Assembly: GCF_900188175.1 (NCBI RefSeq)
Contig: NZ_FZOQ01000001.1
Coordinates: forward strand, 62,001-126,000
Direction: 5' to 3'
Length of the DNA: 64,000 bases
From: Pontibacter ummariensis
GTDB taxonomy: Bacteria > Bacteroidota > Bacteroidia > Cytophagales > Hymenobacteraceae
Part shown: piece by piece, positions 55,535 through 64,000 of the stretch
Layout of the letters: each line of letters begins with the position of its first letter
How positions within the stretch are numbered: the stretch's first letter is position 1
Notes under the pieces: generated by a model
Database searches by the model: none
The model's input: only the letters and a program-made list of their open reading frames with translations
What the model was told of the DNA's origin: nothing
Made by a program: the position numbers and the translations under genes

Positions 55535-55786
55535 TCAGTGTAGCGAGGGTTCCGGAAACTTAGGAACCTTTATCTTTCTAAAATCATACTTCGGCTCAAA
55601 GTCGTTTATAGGGCGGGAGATCCCTGGTGGGAGGTCTATATCTGGCAGGTCATCGCCAAGCGGTTCGCCTCCATCATCATCGTTATCCGTGGACGGAGGC
55701 CTATTAAATTTCTTCCTAGGGGCGAAGGCGTAGTATGCCAGTATGGTCAATAATGCTAACGTGTAAAGTATGCTGATCATCATCAC
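55535..55786 (-). CDS. Small single-span membrane protein (83 aa)
   Basis: An 83-residue protein: one N-terminal membrane segment (ISILYTLALLTILAYYAF), a short basic stretch (PRKKFN) and an acidic, proline-rich tail (DNDDDGGEPLGDDLPDIDLPPG). The basic side next to the helix predicts a cytoplasmic C-terminus. No family recognised. Stop lies 3 bases from the long hairpin, supporting a real gene. Confidence 0.6.
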   Translation of the reverse strand: MMMISILYTLALLTILAYYAFAPRKKFNRPPSTDNDDDGGEPLGDDLPDIDLPPGISRPINDFEPKYDFRKIKVPKFPEPSLH

Positions 55787-55977
55787 AATTTCTTCTTTTA
55801 CTATTAAACTTCAGTAGGCATATCTCCAGGATTTTATAAAAAAAGCAGGTGCAGGGAAATGTGCCTGTTTATGTTTTACAACGTACTTTTTGGGCATCTG
55901 GTTATTGCATTTTATGAAAAACAAAATGCTGTTAACTAGTATATAATATACGTTAACCAGTCACTTTCCGGCTATCA

Positions 55978-56008
55978 TTTGATTTAACTAAAAACCCACG
56001 TACCTTTG
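55978..56008 (+). promoter_or_regulatory. Canonical Bacteroidota promoter of the TPP-regulated receptor
   Basis: TTTG at 55978-55981, exactly 19 bases, then TACCTTTG at 56001-56008. This is a complete match to TTTG-N19-TAnnTTTG. Transcription would start a few bases later, just before the riboswitch. Confidence 0.85.
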
Positions 56009-56013
56009 CGGTA

Positions 56014-56091
56014 GTTTAGGGGTGCCTTACAACAACGGGCTGAGATCATACCCATTGAACCTGATCCGGGTAATGCCGGCGAAGGGAAAAC
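56014..56091 (+). ncRNA. TPP (thiamine pyrophosphate) riboswitch
   Basis: Conserved THI-element pieces are in order: GGGGTGCC (56018-56025 region), GGGCTGAGATCATACCC (56037-56053), TTGAACCTGATCCGGGTAA (56055-56073) and GCCGGCGAAGGGAA (56075-56088). GTTT and AAAC can close the P1 stem. When TPP is bound, the downstream TonB receptor should be turned off. A GGAGG follows at 56092-56096, but the start codon is 70 bases later, so the expression platform is not clear. Confidence 0.95.
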
Positions 56092-56166
56092 GGAGGAAAC
56101 TATAATTATCGGGATGCTAACCCCTGGCATGCCTGTATGTTTCACTTATTTCTTTTACAACTTACC

Positions 56167-58638
56167 ATGCGTAAATTTTTATGGACAATGGCGGCCTTGC
56201 TGCTGCCGTTTCAACTGCTGGCGCAGTACACGCTAAGCGGGCGGGTCAGCAATGCTGTTACAGAAGACGGGCTGGCTGGCGCTACCGTAGCCCTGGAGCG
56301 GGTAGGCATCGGGGCAGCCTCAGGTCCTGCAGGGGCTTTTACCTTCCACAACCTGCCAACCGGTACTTACAAGCTAAAAGTAAGCTTTCTGGGTTTTGAG
56401 GAGCAAACAGTACCCGTAAATCTGAAAGAGGACCTGTTTCTGAACATCGCCCTGCGCCCCACGGCCATGCAGGCCAGCGAGGTAGTCGTGCAGGCGACCC
56501 GGGCAGACGAGAAAACGGGTACTACCTTCACTAACGTATCGCGCGAGGAAATTGAGGAGCGCAATTTCGGGCAGGACCTGCCGTACTTGCTGGAGCAGAC
56601 ACCCTCAGTGGTGGTGAACTCAGACGCCGGTGCCGGGGTAGGCTACACGGGCATCCGCATCCGCGGCTCCGATATTACCCGCATCAACGTAACCGTAAAC
56701 GGTATTCCGGTAAACGACTCGGAGAGCCATGGCGTCTTTTTTGTGAATATGCCGGACTTTGCCTCCTCTGTGCAGGACATACAGGTGCAGCGTGGGGTAG
56801 GTACGTCTACCAACGGTGCCGGTGCCTTTGGGGCCAGTATCAACGTGCAGACAGAGCGTCTGCGCCGGGAGCCCTATGCTGAGACGGACAACAGCTACGG
56901 CTCTTTTAATACCTGGAAGAATAACGTGCGCTTTGGGACGGGGCTGATCAACGGCAAGTTTGCTTTTGATGGCCGCCTGTCCCGCATTAAGTCCGATGGC
57001 TACGTAGACCGGGGTTGGTCTGATCTGAAGTCGCTTTACTTCTCAGGCGGTTACTATGGCGATAAAACTACGCTCAAGTTCATTACTTTCTCCGGAAAAG
57101 AGCAAACCTACCAGGCCTGGTACGGCACGCCGGAAGCGCTGGTATATGGGAGTGCCGCAGACCTGCAGGCCTACATCGCCCGCAATTACATCGAGGGGCC
57201 GGACCGGGAGAACCTGCTTACTGCCGGCCGACGGTATAACTACTATACCTATGACAATGAAACGGACAACTACCAGCAGGACCACTACCAGTTGCATTTG
57301 TCGCATGACTTTTTGCCGGGGCTTAGCTTCTCTGGTGCCCTGCACTATACCTATGGGCGAGGTTACTATGAGCAGTTTAAGCCAGAGGATGACTTGGCGG
57401 ATTACGGGTTGCCGAACGTGGAGATTGGCGGGGAGGTCATCGCTACTTCTGATATCATCCGCCGCCGATGGCTGGACAATGACTTTTATGGCGCCACCTA
57501 TGCCTTGCAATACAATCAGAGCAGAAAACTTAATGCCACACTGGGCGGAGCCTGGAACAGGTACGAAGGACGCCATTTCGGGGAGCTTATTTGGGCCCGC
57601 TATGCTTTAACCTCTAACATTCGGGATACTTACTACGACAACGACGCCGAGAAGACGGACTTTAACGTCTTTGCCAAGGCCAGTTATAACCTGACGGACG
57701 CGCTAAGCGTGTTTGGAGACCTGCAGTTGCGTACAGTCACGTACGAGTTCCTGGGCTTCGACAATGATGGAGAGAACATCACACAAGACGCAGCTTACAC
57801 TTTCTGGAATCCGAAGGCGGGTATAACGTATAGCCTGCAGCCAGAGCATCAGCTTTACGCTTCCTTTGCTGTTGGTAACCGCGAGCCAGTGCGCGACGAT
57901 TTTACAGAGTCTACCCCAAGCAGCCGTCCAAAGCACGAGACGTTGCGCAACGTGGAGGCCGGCTACCGTGGTGTGTTTGGGCTGACAGAGCTGTTTGGCC
58001 AGAAGTTAACCGCGGATGTGGAGGCGAACTACTTCTACATGAACTATAAGAACCAGCTGGTCCTCACGGGGCAGATCAACGATGTGGGAGCTTATACGCG
58101 CACAAACATTGATAAGAGCTATCGGCAGGGAGTGGAGTTTGCCGGCGCCTTAACTTTAGGAAACAGCGCCAGCCTGCGCAGCAACGTTACCTACAGCCAG
58201 AACATGATCGAGAACTTCAGTGAGTTTGTGGATGATTACGGTACAGGAGACCAGGTGCGCCATGATTTTAATGAGACAGCCATCGCCTTCTCTCCGGAGT
58301 GGATATCGACCAGCCAGTTAGAGGTGAGGGTACTGCGTGGCTTAAAAGCTGCTTTTATTTATAAAACAGTCAGCAAGCAGTACCTCGACAATACCCAGAA
58401 TGAGAACCGGATTATACCGGCTTATCAGGTAGGCGACCTGCGCCTACGCTACAACATTGCCGTTAATAAAGCTTTGAAAGAGCTGGAATTCGGACTGTTG
58501 GTGAACAACGTGTTCAATGAGAAGTACGCCGCGAATGGCTACACTTTCAGTTACATTTATGGAGAGCCCGTGACAGAGAACTTCTACTACCCGCAGGCAA
58601 CCCGCAACTACTTACTGTCTGTCGGCCTGAAGTTCTAG
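56167..58638 (+). CDS. TonB-dependent outer-membrane receptor, thiamine-regulated
   Basis: About 823 residues from the ATG at 56167 (an in-frame ATG at 56137 adds 10 residues). A signal peptide (MRKFLWTMAALLLPFQLLAQ) is followed by a carboxypeptidase-regulatory-like domain (about 21-105), a plug domain (about 110-230, IRIRGSDITRINVTVNGIPVND) and a beta-barrel to the C-terminal YYPQATRNYLLSVGLKF. These receptors import scarce nutrients with energy from TonB-ExbBD. The TPP riboswitch in front makes thiamine, or a thiamine compound, the likely substrate. Followed by a hairpin terminator. Confidence 0.93.
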   Translation: MRKFLWTMAALLLPFQLLAQYTLSGRVSNAVTEDGLAGATVALERVGIGAASGPAGAFTFHNLPTGTYKLKVSFLGFEEQTVPVNLKEDLFLNIALRPTAMQASEVVVQATRADEKTGTTFTNVSREEIEERNFGQDLPYLLEQTPSVVVNSDAGAGVGYTGIRIRGSDITRINVTVNGIPVNDSESHGVFFVNMPDFASSVQDIQVQRGVGTSTNGAGAFGASINVQTERLRREPYAETDNSYGSFNTWKNNVRFGTGLINGKFAFDGRLSRIKSDGYVDRGWSDLKSLYFSGGYYGDKTTLKFITFSGKEQTYQAWYGTPEALVYGSAADLQAYIARNYIEGPDRENLLTAGRRYNYYTYDNETDNYQQDHYQLHLSHDFLPGLSFSGALHYTYGRGYYEQFKPEDDLADYGLPNVEIGGEVIATSDIIRRRWLDNDFYGATYALQYNQSRKLNATLGGAWNRYEGRHFGELIWARYALTSNIRDTYYDNDAEKTDFNVFAKASYNLTDALSVFGDLQLRTVTYEFLGFDNDGENITQDAAYTFWNPKAGITYSLQPEHQLYASFAVGNREPVRDDFTESTPSSRPKHETLRNVEAGYRGVFGLTELFGQKLTADVEANYFYMNYKNQLVLTGQINDVGAYTRTNIDKSYRQGVEFAGALTLGNSASLRSNVTYSQNMIENFSEFVDDYGTGDQVRHDFNETAIAFSPEWISTSQLEVRVLRGLKAAFIYKTVSKQYLDNTQNENRIIPAYQVGDLRLRYNIAVNKALKELEFGLLVNNVFNEKYAANGYTFSYIYGEPVTENFYYPQATRNYLLSVGLKF

Positions 58639-58671
58639 AGAAGATCAATAGTAGTTTTACTCAGTGGATGC

Positions 58672-58709
58672 ACGAAAAGCCCTGCCAACCGGTAGGGCTT
58701 TTCGTTTTG
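58672..58709 (+). terminator. Terminator of the TonB receptor gene
   Basis: A perfect 12-bp stem (ACGAAAAGCCCT with its complement, 58672-58683 and 58694-58705) with a 10-base loop, then TTTTG. Confidence 0.8.
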
Positions 58710-58736
58710 TCCCCGTACAGGTTTTGCTGAAAATTC

Positions 58737-58744
58737 TATATTTG
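58737..58744 (+). promoter_or_regulatory. Probable -7 promoter box of gcdH
   Basis: TATATTTG fits TAnnTTTG, 34 bases before the start codon. A -33 element is not found at 19 bases, so the call is partial. Confidence 0.4.
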
Positions 58745-58778
58745 CGTATTACCCTATCACACACCTAAAGATAAAACT

Positions 58779-59957
58779 ATGGCTTACGAACCTGCCGGAG
58801 CACCTGATTACTTTGATATAGATGAGCTGCTAACCGAAGAGCACAAGCTTATCCGCCAGACCATGCGTGATTTTGTGAAGCGCGAGATCTCTCCCTACAT
58901 AGAACAGTGGGCACAGGAGGCGCGCTTCCCAACCGAAATCGTGAAGAAGTTTGGGGAGGTCGGAGCTTTTGGTCCCACCATTCCCGCAGAGTACGGTGGG
59001 GGAGGCCTCGACTACATCAGCTATGGGATTATCATGCAGGAGATTGAGCGGGGTGATTCTGGGATGCGTTCCACAGCTTCTGTGCAGGGATCCTTGGTTA
59101 TGTATCCTATCTATAAGTATGGGTCAGAGGAGCAGCGCAGGAAGTACCTCCCCAAGTTGGCAAGTGGGGAATGGCTAGGCTGTTTCGGGCTGACGGAGCC
59201 TGATTTTGGCTCTAATCCGGGCGGCATGATGACCAACATCAAAGACATGGGAGACCATTACCTGCTGAATGGCGCCAAAATGTGGATTTCGAACTCGCCG
59301 GAGTGCCAGGTGGCGGTAGTGTGGGCAAAAAACGAGGAAGGGCGCATCAAAGGGCTGATCGTGGAGCGTGGTATGGAAGGCTTCACCACGCCGGAGATCC
59401 ACAACAAGTGGAGCCTGCGTGCCAGTACCACCGGTGAGCTGGTGTTTGATAACGTGAAGGTGCCCAAAGAAAACCTCTTGCCAAACGCAGACGGCCTGAA
59501 GGGACCGCTTGGCTGCCTCGACTCTGCCCGCTACGGTATTTCCTGGGGAGCAATTGGGGCGGCTATCGACTGCTACGAGTCTGCCAGAAAGTACAGCCTG
59601 GAGCGTGTTCAGTTCGATAAGCCTATCGGTGCCTTCCAGCTTACTCAGAAGAAACTGGCGGAAATGCTGACTGAGATTACAAAAGCACAGTTGCTGGCCT
59701 GGCGCCTGGGTACCCTGATGAACGAAGGCAAAGCCTCTACGCAGCAGATCTCCATGGCCAAGCGTAACAACGTGGACATGGCCCTGCACATCGCCCGGGA
59801 GGCGCGCCAGATCCATGGCGGTATGGGCATCACCGGGGAATACCCCATCATGCGCCACATGATGAACCTGGAGTCGGTGATCACCTACGAAGGCACGCAC
59901 GATATTCACCTGCTAATTACAGGTGCTGATATCACGGGTATACCGGCTTTCAAATAA
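58779..59957 (+). CDS. gcdH: Glutaryl-CoA dehydrogenase-like acyl-CoA dehydrogenase
   Basis: FAD enzyme that oxidises and decarboxylates glutaryl-CoA to crotonyl-CoA in lysine, hydroxylysine and tryptophan breakdown. The 392-residue product has FAD/substrate motifs GLTEPDFGSNPGGM and WISNSPECQVAVVWAK, an arginine near RYGISWGAIGAA, and the catalytic Glu371 in TYEGTHDIHLLI, followed by the GADITGIPAFK ending typical of the glutaryl-CoA branch. General acyl-CoA dehydrogenases have a different end. Single gene with terminator. A lysine route would also use the aldehyde dehydrogenase at 16540. Confidence 0.88.
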   Translation: MAYEPAGAPDYFDIDELLTEEHKLIRQTMRDFVKREISPYIEQWAQEARFPTEIVKKFGEVGAFGPTIPAEYGGGGLDYISYGIIMQEIERGDSGMRSTASVQGSLVMYPIYKYGSEEQRRKYLPKLASGEWLGCFGLTEPDFGSNPGGMMTNIKDMGDHYLLNGAKMWISNSPECQVAVVWAKNEEGRIKGLIVERGMEGFTTPEIHNKWSLRASTTGELVFDNVKVPKENLLPNADGLKGPLGCLDSARYGISWGAIGAAIDCYESARKYSLERVQFDKPIGAFQLTQKKLAEMLTEITKAQLLAWRLGTLMNEGKASTQQISMAKRNNVDMALHIAREARQIHGGMGITGEYPIMRHMMNLESVITYEGTHDIHLLITGADITGIPAFK

Positions 59958-59982
59958 GCGCTGTAGTTTATTTAACTATAAG

Positions 59983-60020
59983 AGAAGCAGTTCCTGTTAG
60001 CAGGGCTGCTTCTTTTTTTT
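59983..60020 (+). terminator. gcdH terminator
   Basis: AGAAGCAG with CTGCTTCT closes a hairpin with a partly paired inner loop, followed by a run of eight T, 26 bases after the stop. Confidence 0.75.
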
Positions 60021-60023
60021 CGG

Positions 60024-60533
60024 CTAGTCCTGGCCGGGCTCGCTAAGGGGAGTCTTATGCTTGCGGCGGAAAGCGTATCTGGTCATCTGTTTCCAGAGGC
60101 GGTCAAATTCCCGGCTGTAATCCTGCACAATCTGCCGGTTGTCGGTAATGAGCACGTTTTCGTGGTTGTACAAAGCTGCGCTGCGGGTCCAGTTATAACT
60201 GCCTGTCAGTACACGGGCCTCATCAAAAATCGCAAACTTATGGTGCATATGGCTGCGGGTTTTGTCTACCCGTATTTCCAGGCCTTTTGCAGCCAACTCT
60301 CTTATGTCTGAGCCTGTGTCGTGGAGCTTGTCGTTGTCTGTAATGATTTTGACGCTGATCCCGTTTCGGTGTGCCCGGACAATGGCATCGGAGATCCGAT
60401 CGTCGCTGATGGTGAACACGCAAATCTTCATAGATTGTACTGCTTCCTCTATGCTGCTGACGATCGCATGCAGGCAATCGTCGCCCGGGCTAAAGAAGGC
60501 GCGGCTGGTAATTATAGGTTGGCTGGCTTGCAT
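60024..60533 (-). CDS. Phospholipase D-family (single HKD) protein
   Basis: A 169-residue PLD-superfamily protein with one HKD motif, His97-x-Lys99-x4-Asp104 (HHKFAIFD), followed by GSYNWT. Single-motif members such as the Nuc endonuclease and mitochondrial PLD6 work as homodimers. The fold includes MKICVFTISDDRISDAIV and IKIITDNDK-type strands. There is no signal peptide, so it is cytoplasmic; whether it cuts nucleic acids or phospholipids is not decided. It converges with gcdH, with a shared terminator region. Confidence 0.85.
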   Translation of the reverse strand: MQASQPIITSRAFFSPGDDCLHAIVSSIEEAVQSMKICVFTISDDRISDAIVRAHRNGISVKIITDNDKLHDTGSDIRELAAKGLEIRVDKTRSHMHHKFAIFDEARVLTGSYNWTRSAALYNHENVLITDNRQIVQDYSREFDRLWKQMTRYAFRRKHKTPLSEPGQD

Positions 60534-60741
60534 CGTATCAAGGGTGTGGCGAAAGGTACTATGGGAAAGCGTGTTTAGGGAGTAAATTTAGTTATTGCTA
60601 ATAATATTAGATTTGTGATCGTTATCTATAAAATAATTAGCAATTTTAAGTAAATTCGTATGCTCAAATGGAGCAAAAGAAAGGCTAAAACTGTTACCTT
60701 TAAGAGCAGCGAAAGCTCATCTGTGAAGAAGAACTATACTT

Positions 60742-61788
60742 ATGAGAGAAGATTATCTCACTGGCGAAAAAGAGTACATGACGCCAGCCGAGCGCGATAT
60801 AGATAAGGCGCTCCGCCCACTAAGCTTTAGTGACTTTACCGGTCAGGCGAAGGTGGTGGAGAACCTGAAAGTGTTTGTGCTGGCAGCGAAGCGAAGAGGC
60901 GAGGCGCTGGACCACGTGCTGCTGCACGGCCCTCCGGGCTTGGGTAAGACCACGCTGTCGCACATTATTGCCTCAGAGCTGGGTGCCGGTATCAAGATGA
61001 CCTCTGGTCCCGTACTGGACAAGCCAAGCGATCTGGCGGGCTTGCTGACGAACCTGGAGGCGAACGATGTGCTGTTTATTGATGAGATACACCGCCTGAA
61101 CCCGATTGTGGAGGAGTACCTGTACTCGGCTATGGAGGATTACAAGATCGACATCATGCTGGACTCAGGTCCGAATGCACGCTCTGTGCAAATCAGCCTG
61201 AACCCCTTTACTTTAATTGGTGCGACTACCCGCTCCGGCTTGCTGACGGCCCCACTGCGCGCGCGCTTCAGCATCAACAGCCGCCTGGAGTACTATGACT
61301 CGGAGTTACTGACCTCCATCGTGAAGCGTTCCTCTATGTTGCTTGGTGCTCCTATACATGAGGATGCTGCCTTTGAGATCGCCCGTCGTAGCCGTGGTAC
61401 ACCCCGCATTGCCAATAACCTCTTGCGCCGTACCCGTGACTTTGCCCAGGTAAAAGGAGACGGTACGATTACAGTGGATATAGCGAAGTTTGCCCTGAAC
61501 GCGCTGGATGTGGACCATAACGGCCTGGACGACATGGATAAGCGCATTCTGCTAACCATCGTTGACAAATACAAAGGCGGCCCGGTAGGTATATCTACTA
61601 TTGCCACCGCTTGTGGCGAGGAGGCCGAGACCATTGAAGAAGTGTATGAGCCGTTCCTGATTCAGGAGGGCTACATTAAGCGTACTGCCCGCGGCCGTGA
61701 GGCTACCGAAGCTGCTTACCGCCACCTGGGCAAGATACCGCCACAGCAGGTAACAGCGGGCGGCCTGTTTGATCAGGCAGAAGAATAA
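60742..61788 (+). CDS. ruvB: Holliday junction branch migration helicase RuvB
   Basis: AAA+ motor that moves Holliday junctions with RuvA. The 348-residue protein begins with [12 protein letters not shown], has Walker A GPPGLGKT (residues 63-70), Walker B DEIHRL (114-119), the sensor region [16 protein letters not shown] and a winged-helix C-terminus with [17 protein letters not shown]. Length is normal. Terminated by a hairpin 25 bases later; ruvA is not next to it. Confidence 0.97.
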   Translation: MREDYLTGEKEYMTPAERDIDKALRPLSFSDFTGQAKVVENLKVFVLAAKRRGEALDHVLLHGPPGLGKTTLSHIIASELGAGIKMTSGPVLDKPSDLAGLLTNLEANDVLFIDEIHRLNPIVEEYLYSAMEDYKIDIMLDSGPNARSVQISLNPFTLIGATTRSGLLTAPLRARFSINSRLEYYDSELLTSIVKRSSMLLGAPIHEDAAFEIARRSRGTPRIANNLLRRTRDFAQVKGDGTITVDIAKFALNALDVDHNGLDDMDKRILLTIVDKYKGGPVGISTIATACGEEAETIEEVYEPFLIQEGYIKRTARGREATEAAYRHLGKIPPQQVTAGGLFDQAEE

Positions 61789-61812
61789 GTTGTTTGTGAT
61801 TACGTTTTTCAG

Positions 61813-61839
61813 AAAAGCAGGCCCTGTGCCTGCTTTTTT
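61813..61839 (+). terminator. ruvB terminator
   Basis: A perfect 10-bp stem (AAAAGCAGGC with its complement) with a 5-base loop, followed by TTTTTTG. Confidence 0.8.
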
Positions 61840-61894
61840 GTTGTGGAAGCGTCGCTATAGCCATAGGAAAGCCTCTTACGGATTTATTTTGACT

Positions 61895-61902
61895 TAATTT
61901 TG
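61895..61902 (+). promoter_or_regulatory. Probable -7 promoter box of queG
   Basis: TAATTTTG matches TAnnTTTG. It lies 40 bases before the TTG start at 61942 and overlaps an alternative TTG at 61900, which favours the later start. No -33 element was recognised. Confidence 0.4.
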
Positions 61903-61941
61903 TTCATCAGAGTAGCGTTAGCTGATTTTATCCTGTTCGTT

Positions 61942-62880
61942 TTGAGTAAAGAGAAATACACACACCTGGTTAAACAGAAGGCAAAGGAGTTGGGCTTCAT
62001 GTACTGCGGCGTTTCACAGGCGGAGTTTCTGGAGGAGGAGGCCCCCCGGCTGGAACGCTGGCTAAACCAGCACATGCATGGGCAGATGCATTACATGGAG
62101 AACCACTTCGACAAACGTCTGGACCCGCGCCTGCTGGTGGATGGGGCGAAGTCAGTGGTGTCTTTGCTCTTGAACTACTACCCGGAGGAGAAGCAGGAAG
62201 AGGACGATACCTATCGGATCTCGAAGTATGCCTACGGTACCGACTACCACTTTGTGATAAAGGACAAACTGAAAACATTGCTGGCCTATATCAACGAGGT
62301 AATAGGAGAGGTAGGAGGCCGTTGTTTTGTGGACTCTGCCCCGGTGCTGGACAAGGCCTGGGCCAAAAAGAGCGGCTTGGGTTGGGTTGGCAAGAACTCA
62401 AACCTCATCACCCCGCAGGTAGGCAGCTTTTACTTTATAGCCGAACTGATCATCGACCTGGAGCTAGAGCCGGACGGACCATTAAAGGATTACTGTGGTT
62501 CCTGTACACGCTGCCTCGATGCCTGCCCGACGGGGGCTATTGTGGAGCCTTATGTGGTGGACGGTAGCAAATGCATCTCCTACTTTACAATAGAGCTGAA
62601 GGACCAGCTCCCGCAGGAGATGCAGGGCAAGTTCGGCAATTGGGTATTCGGTTGCGATGTCTGCCAGGATGTGTGCCCCTGGAACCGGTTCAGTAAGCCT
62701 CATAAAGAGCCCGCCTTTGCGCCGCACCCGCAGCTAAAGGAGATGAAAACCGCCGATTGGCAGGAGCTGACGCATGAGGTGTTCTCACAGCTGTTTAAAA
62801 AGTCAGCTGTAAAACGGACAGGCTATAACGGCCTGATGCGTAACATCCGCTTTGTGCAGGAAAACCCGGAAAAGGATTAG
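61942..62880 (+). CDS. queG: Epoxyqueuosine reductase
   Basis: Cobalamin and iron-sulfur enzyme doing the last step of queuosine synthesis in tRNA. About 312 residues from a TTG at 61942 ([17 protein letters not shown]). It has the substrate region [18 protein letters not shown], then [23 protein letters not shown] (shown partly), and two 4Fe-4S cysteine clusters, [12 protein letters not shown] and [11 protein letters not shown], with [10 protein letters not shown] between them. The later start is preferred because an upstream TTG lies in a promoter box. It overlaps the converging small gene by 4 bases. Confidence 0.93.
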   Translation: MSKEKYTHLVKQKAKELGFMYCGVSQAEFLEEEAPRLERWLNQHMHGQMHYMENHFDKRLDPRLLVDGAKSVVSLLLNYYPEEKQEEDDTYRISKYAYGTDYHFVIKDKLKTLLAYINEVIGEVGGRCFVDSAPVLDKAWAKKSGLGWVGKNSNLITPQVGSFYFIAELIIDLELEPDGPLKDYCGSCTRCLDACPTGAIVEPYVVDGSKCISYFTIELKDQLPQEMQGKFGNWVFGCDVCQDVCPWNRFSKPHKEPAFAPHPQLKEMKTADWQELTHEVFSQLFKKSAVKRTGYNGLMRNIRFVQENPEKD

Positions 62881-63080
62881 CTTGCGTTGAGACTTTGATT
62901 TTTTGCGAACACCTTGTTTAAGATGAGGAGGTACATGCCTGAGAACTGCTCGTAGCACCACTGCTTTAAGTGGTCTAACTCTTCGGTTACTAAAACCTTT
63001 AAAGCTTTTCGAAGCTCCTTTTCAAACAGCATTTTATCGAAGCTTACTTTCAACAAAATGGTTTTAACGTATTCTAACAT
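62877..63080 (-). CDS. Uncharacterised small helical protein (67 aa)
   Basis: A 67-residue protein, [17 protein letters not shown] and then [16 protein letters not shown], strongly helical with many Leu/Lys/Glu. I recall similar short proteins in Bacteroidota genomes, but give no family name. It overlaps the end of queG by 4 bases and converges with it. Function unknown. Confidence 0.65.
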   Translation of the reverse strand: MLEYVKTILLKVSFDKMLFEKELRKALKVLVTEELDHLKQWCYEQFSGMYLLILNKVFAKNQSLNAS

Positions 63081-63451
63081 GTAAGTAAATAGTGAGTGGT
63101 AACTTGCTAACTAGTACGATTGAAGATAAAAAAAGGTGATAACTACCTTGATTTAATTCAATTTAAATGCATAAATAATCTAAATAATATTGTAAAAGTT
63201 AAAAGCCTGGTTGGCTACCTCTCTTTAAGTTTGTTTTAGCAAAAATAGTAAGTGCTTACTCAATAGTCAACTGTTTGATTATATATATTAATTTATTTTT
63301 ATAAGCTACTGCTGGCCAAGCCTATAAGGGGAAGCCTCTCTGCTCCTCCTGCATGCTCTTACTTAAGTGCACAGAATACTTAAGTGGCAGAAATTGTTAA
63401 ATTTGTGTGTTGTACTTTGTAATCCATAGCCGTCTTTTACCGGTGCTGAAT
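63081..63451 (+). other. AT-rich gene-free stretch before batD
   Basis: About 370 bases, strongly AT-rich (for example 63140-63300), with no convincing gene. It probably carries promoters for the small minus-strand gene and for batD, including a TAAATTTG at 63398-63405. Confidence 0.5.
63398..63405 (+). promoter_or_regulatory. Possible -7 promoter box of batD
   Basis: TAAATTTG matches TAnnTTTG, 46 bases before the ATG at 63452. No -33 element at 19 bases. Confidence 0.35.
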
Positions 63452-64000
63452 ATGCGCGCGTTTGTTCTTTTTCTTCTACTCTGCTTTGCCCTCGCATTGC
63501 CTTCCTGGGCACAGCCGGTAAGCGTTGAGCTAGGGAAGAGTCCTTTGCCCATTAATCAGTACTTTACTGTTTCTATAAAGCTGCAGGACCAACAGCTGAA
63601 AGACTACACCCCTTTCCCGGAAATTGAGGGCTTTAAGAAGAGCAATAAGTACTCTTCCACGAAGACCATTATCACCGGGGGCAACACTACAACGATCCTA
63701 ACCATCACGCAGAACTATGCCGCCCTGGATGAGGGTACCTATGAACTGGAGCCTTTTTCGATGAAGGTGAACGGGCAGACAGTACAGTCGTCGGGGATGG
63801 AGATAACAGTGCTGCCGATGCAAGCTGATGCCCCACTCCATTCAGCTGTGCCGGACTTAATTGGGGCGGAAACCGAGCCAGCCACTCCGGAAGAGGAGCC
63901 GGAGTTTATTGATAAGGACGATAATGCCTTCCTGACCGTGTATACGAACAAGAAAGAGGTGTTTGTGGGAGAGGGGGTTAAGGTAGCGCTGTATTTTTAT
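63452..64000 (+). CDS. batD: BatD-like protein, 3' end cut off by the window
   Basis: Open frame from ATG 63452 to the end of the window (183 residues visible). It starts with a signal peptide, FVLFLLLCFALALPSWAQ, then VSVELGKSPLPINQYFTVSIKL and FPEIEGFKKSNKYSSTKTI, the usual opening of BatD (oxygen-tolerance) proteins, which have a strand-rich periplasmic domain and a membrane anchor at the C-terminus. BatD is part of Bat operons (BatA-E, with a MoxR ATPase). The function of Bat proteins is not settled; the name reflects a proposed role in aerotolerance. The rest of the operon is outside the window. Confidence 0.85.
   Translation, partial: MRAFVLFLLLCFALALPSWAQPVSVELGKSPLPINQYFTVSIKLQDQQLKDYTPFPEIEGFKKSNKYSSTKTIITGGNTTTILTITQNYAALDEGTYELEPFSMKVNGQTVQSSGMEITVLPMQADAPLHSAVPDLIGAETEPATPEEEPEFIDKDDNAFLTVYTNKKEVFVGEGVKVALYFY

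Overview
The window looks like chromosome from a Bacteroidota member, most likely a Cytophagales/Hymenobacteraceae (Pontibacter-like) bacterium. Reasons: a long SecA with no C-terminal zinc tail, a type IX secretion (T9SS) type A tail on a secreted protein, a TonB-dependent receptor behind a TPP riboswitch, DUF2490 and BatD proteins, few Shine-Dalgarno sites, and several promoters matching the Bacteroidota form TTTG-N19-TAnnTTTG. Genus is inference. I see no tRNA, rRNA, CRISPR array, prophage or insertion sequence.

Layout. 0-6.3 kb: end of a helical-repeat protein, a small ORF, a Ppx/GppA phosphatase, a broken AT-rich DUF2971 gene, a SAM methyltransferase, dapF and two GNAT acetyltransferases. 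6.5-18.1 kb, all plus strand: secA, deoC, a SPOR lipoprotein, an M20 hydrolase, two uncharacterised proteins, hsp20, a DegP/DegQ protease and an aminoadipate-semialdehyde-type dehydrogenase. 18.1-18.6 kb: a non-coding stretch with seven DnaA-box-like 9-mers around an AT-rich palindromic core, a candidate replication origin. 18.6-23.4 kb: ECF sigma factor, membrane protein, surface-type protein, a membrane-anchored MutS-like ATPase and a small ORF. 23.4-28.2 kb, minus: rplM-rpsI-rpsB-tsf, then a BlaI/BlaR1-type pair with a visible operator. 28.4-35.7 kb: MacB-type permease, quinone oxidoreductase, RluA synthase, a PhoB/PhoR-like two-component pair, DUF3108 protein and recA. 35.9-44.2 kb: uncharacterised genes, an SDR enzyme, then an operon of two periplasmic PPIase proteins (one carrying an OmpA-like domain) and a MoxR ATPase. 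44.3-47.2 kb: a three-gene partner-switching module (membrane PP2C phosphatase, STAS protein, HATPase). 47.5-50.2 kb: guaB, rhodanese, pnuC. 50.5-54 kb: AT-rich spacer, T9SS cargo gene and an orphan terminator. 54-58.6 kb: NadR-like kinase, aldose-epimerase-like protein, small membrane protein, and a promoter, TPP riboswitch and TonB-receptor unit. 58.8-64 kb: glutaryl-CoA dehydrogenase, PLD-family protein, ruvB, queG, a small ORF and the start of batD.

How genes fit together. PpiC/SurA-type chaperones, SecA, DegQ and Hsp20 cover export and envelope protein quality. The aldehyde dehydrogenase and glutaryl-CoA dehydrogenase could both serve lysine breakdown. PnuC, the NadR-like kinase and the TPP-controlled receptor suggest vitamin or cofactor salvage split by a later insertion. 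Many operons end in unusually long, near-perfect hairpins (up to 33 bp), several placed between converging genes.

The best leads are the DnaA-box cluster, the in-frame UGA in the DUF2971 gene, the STAS/HATPase/PP2C module, the promoter built into the degQ terminator, and the orphan terminator near 53.97 kb. No clearly undescribed multi-gene system stands out; most of the window is core genome.
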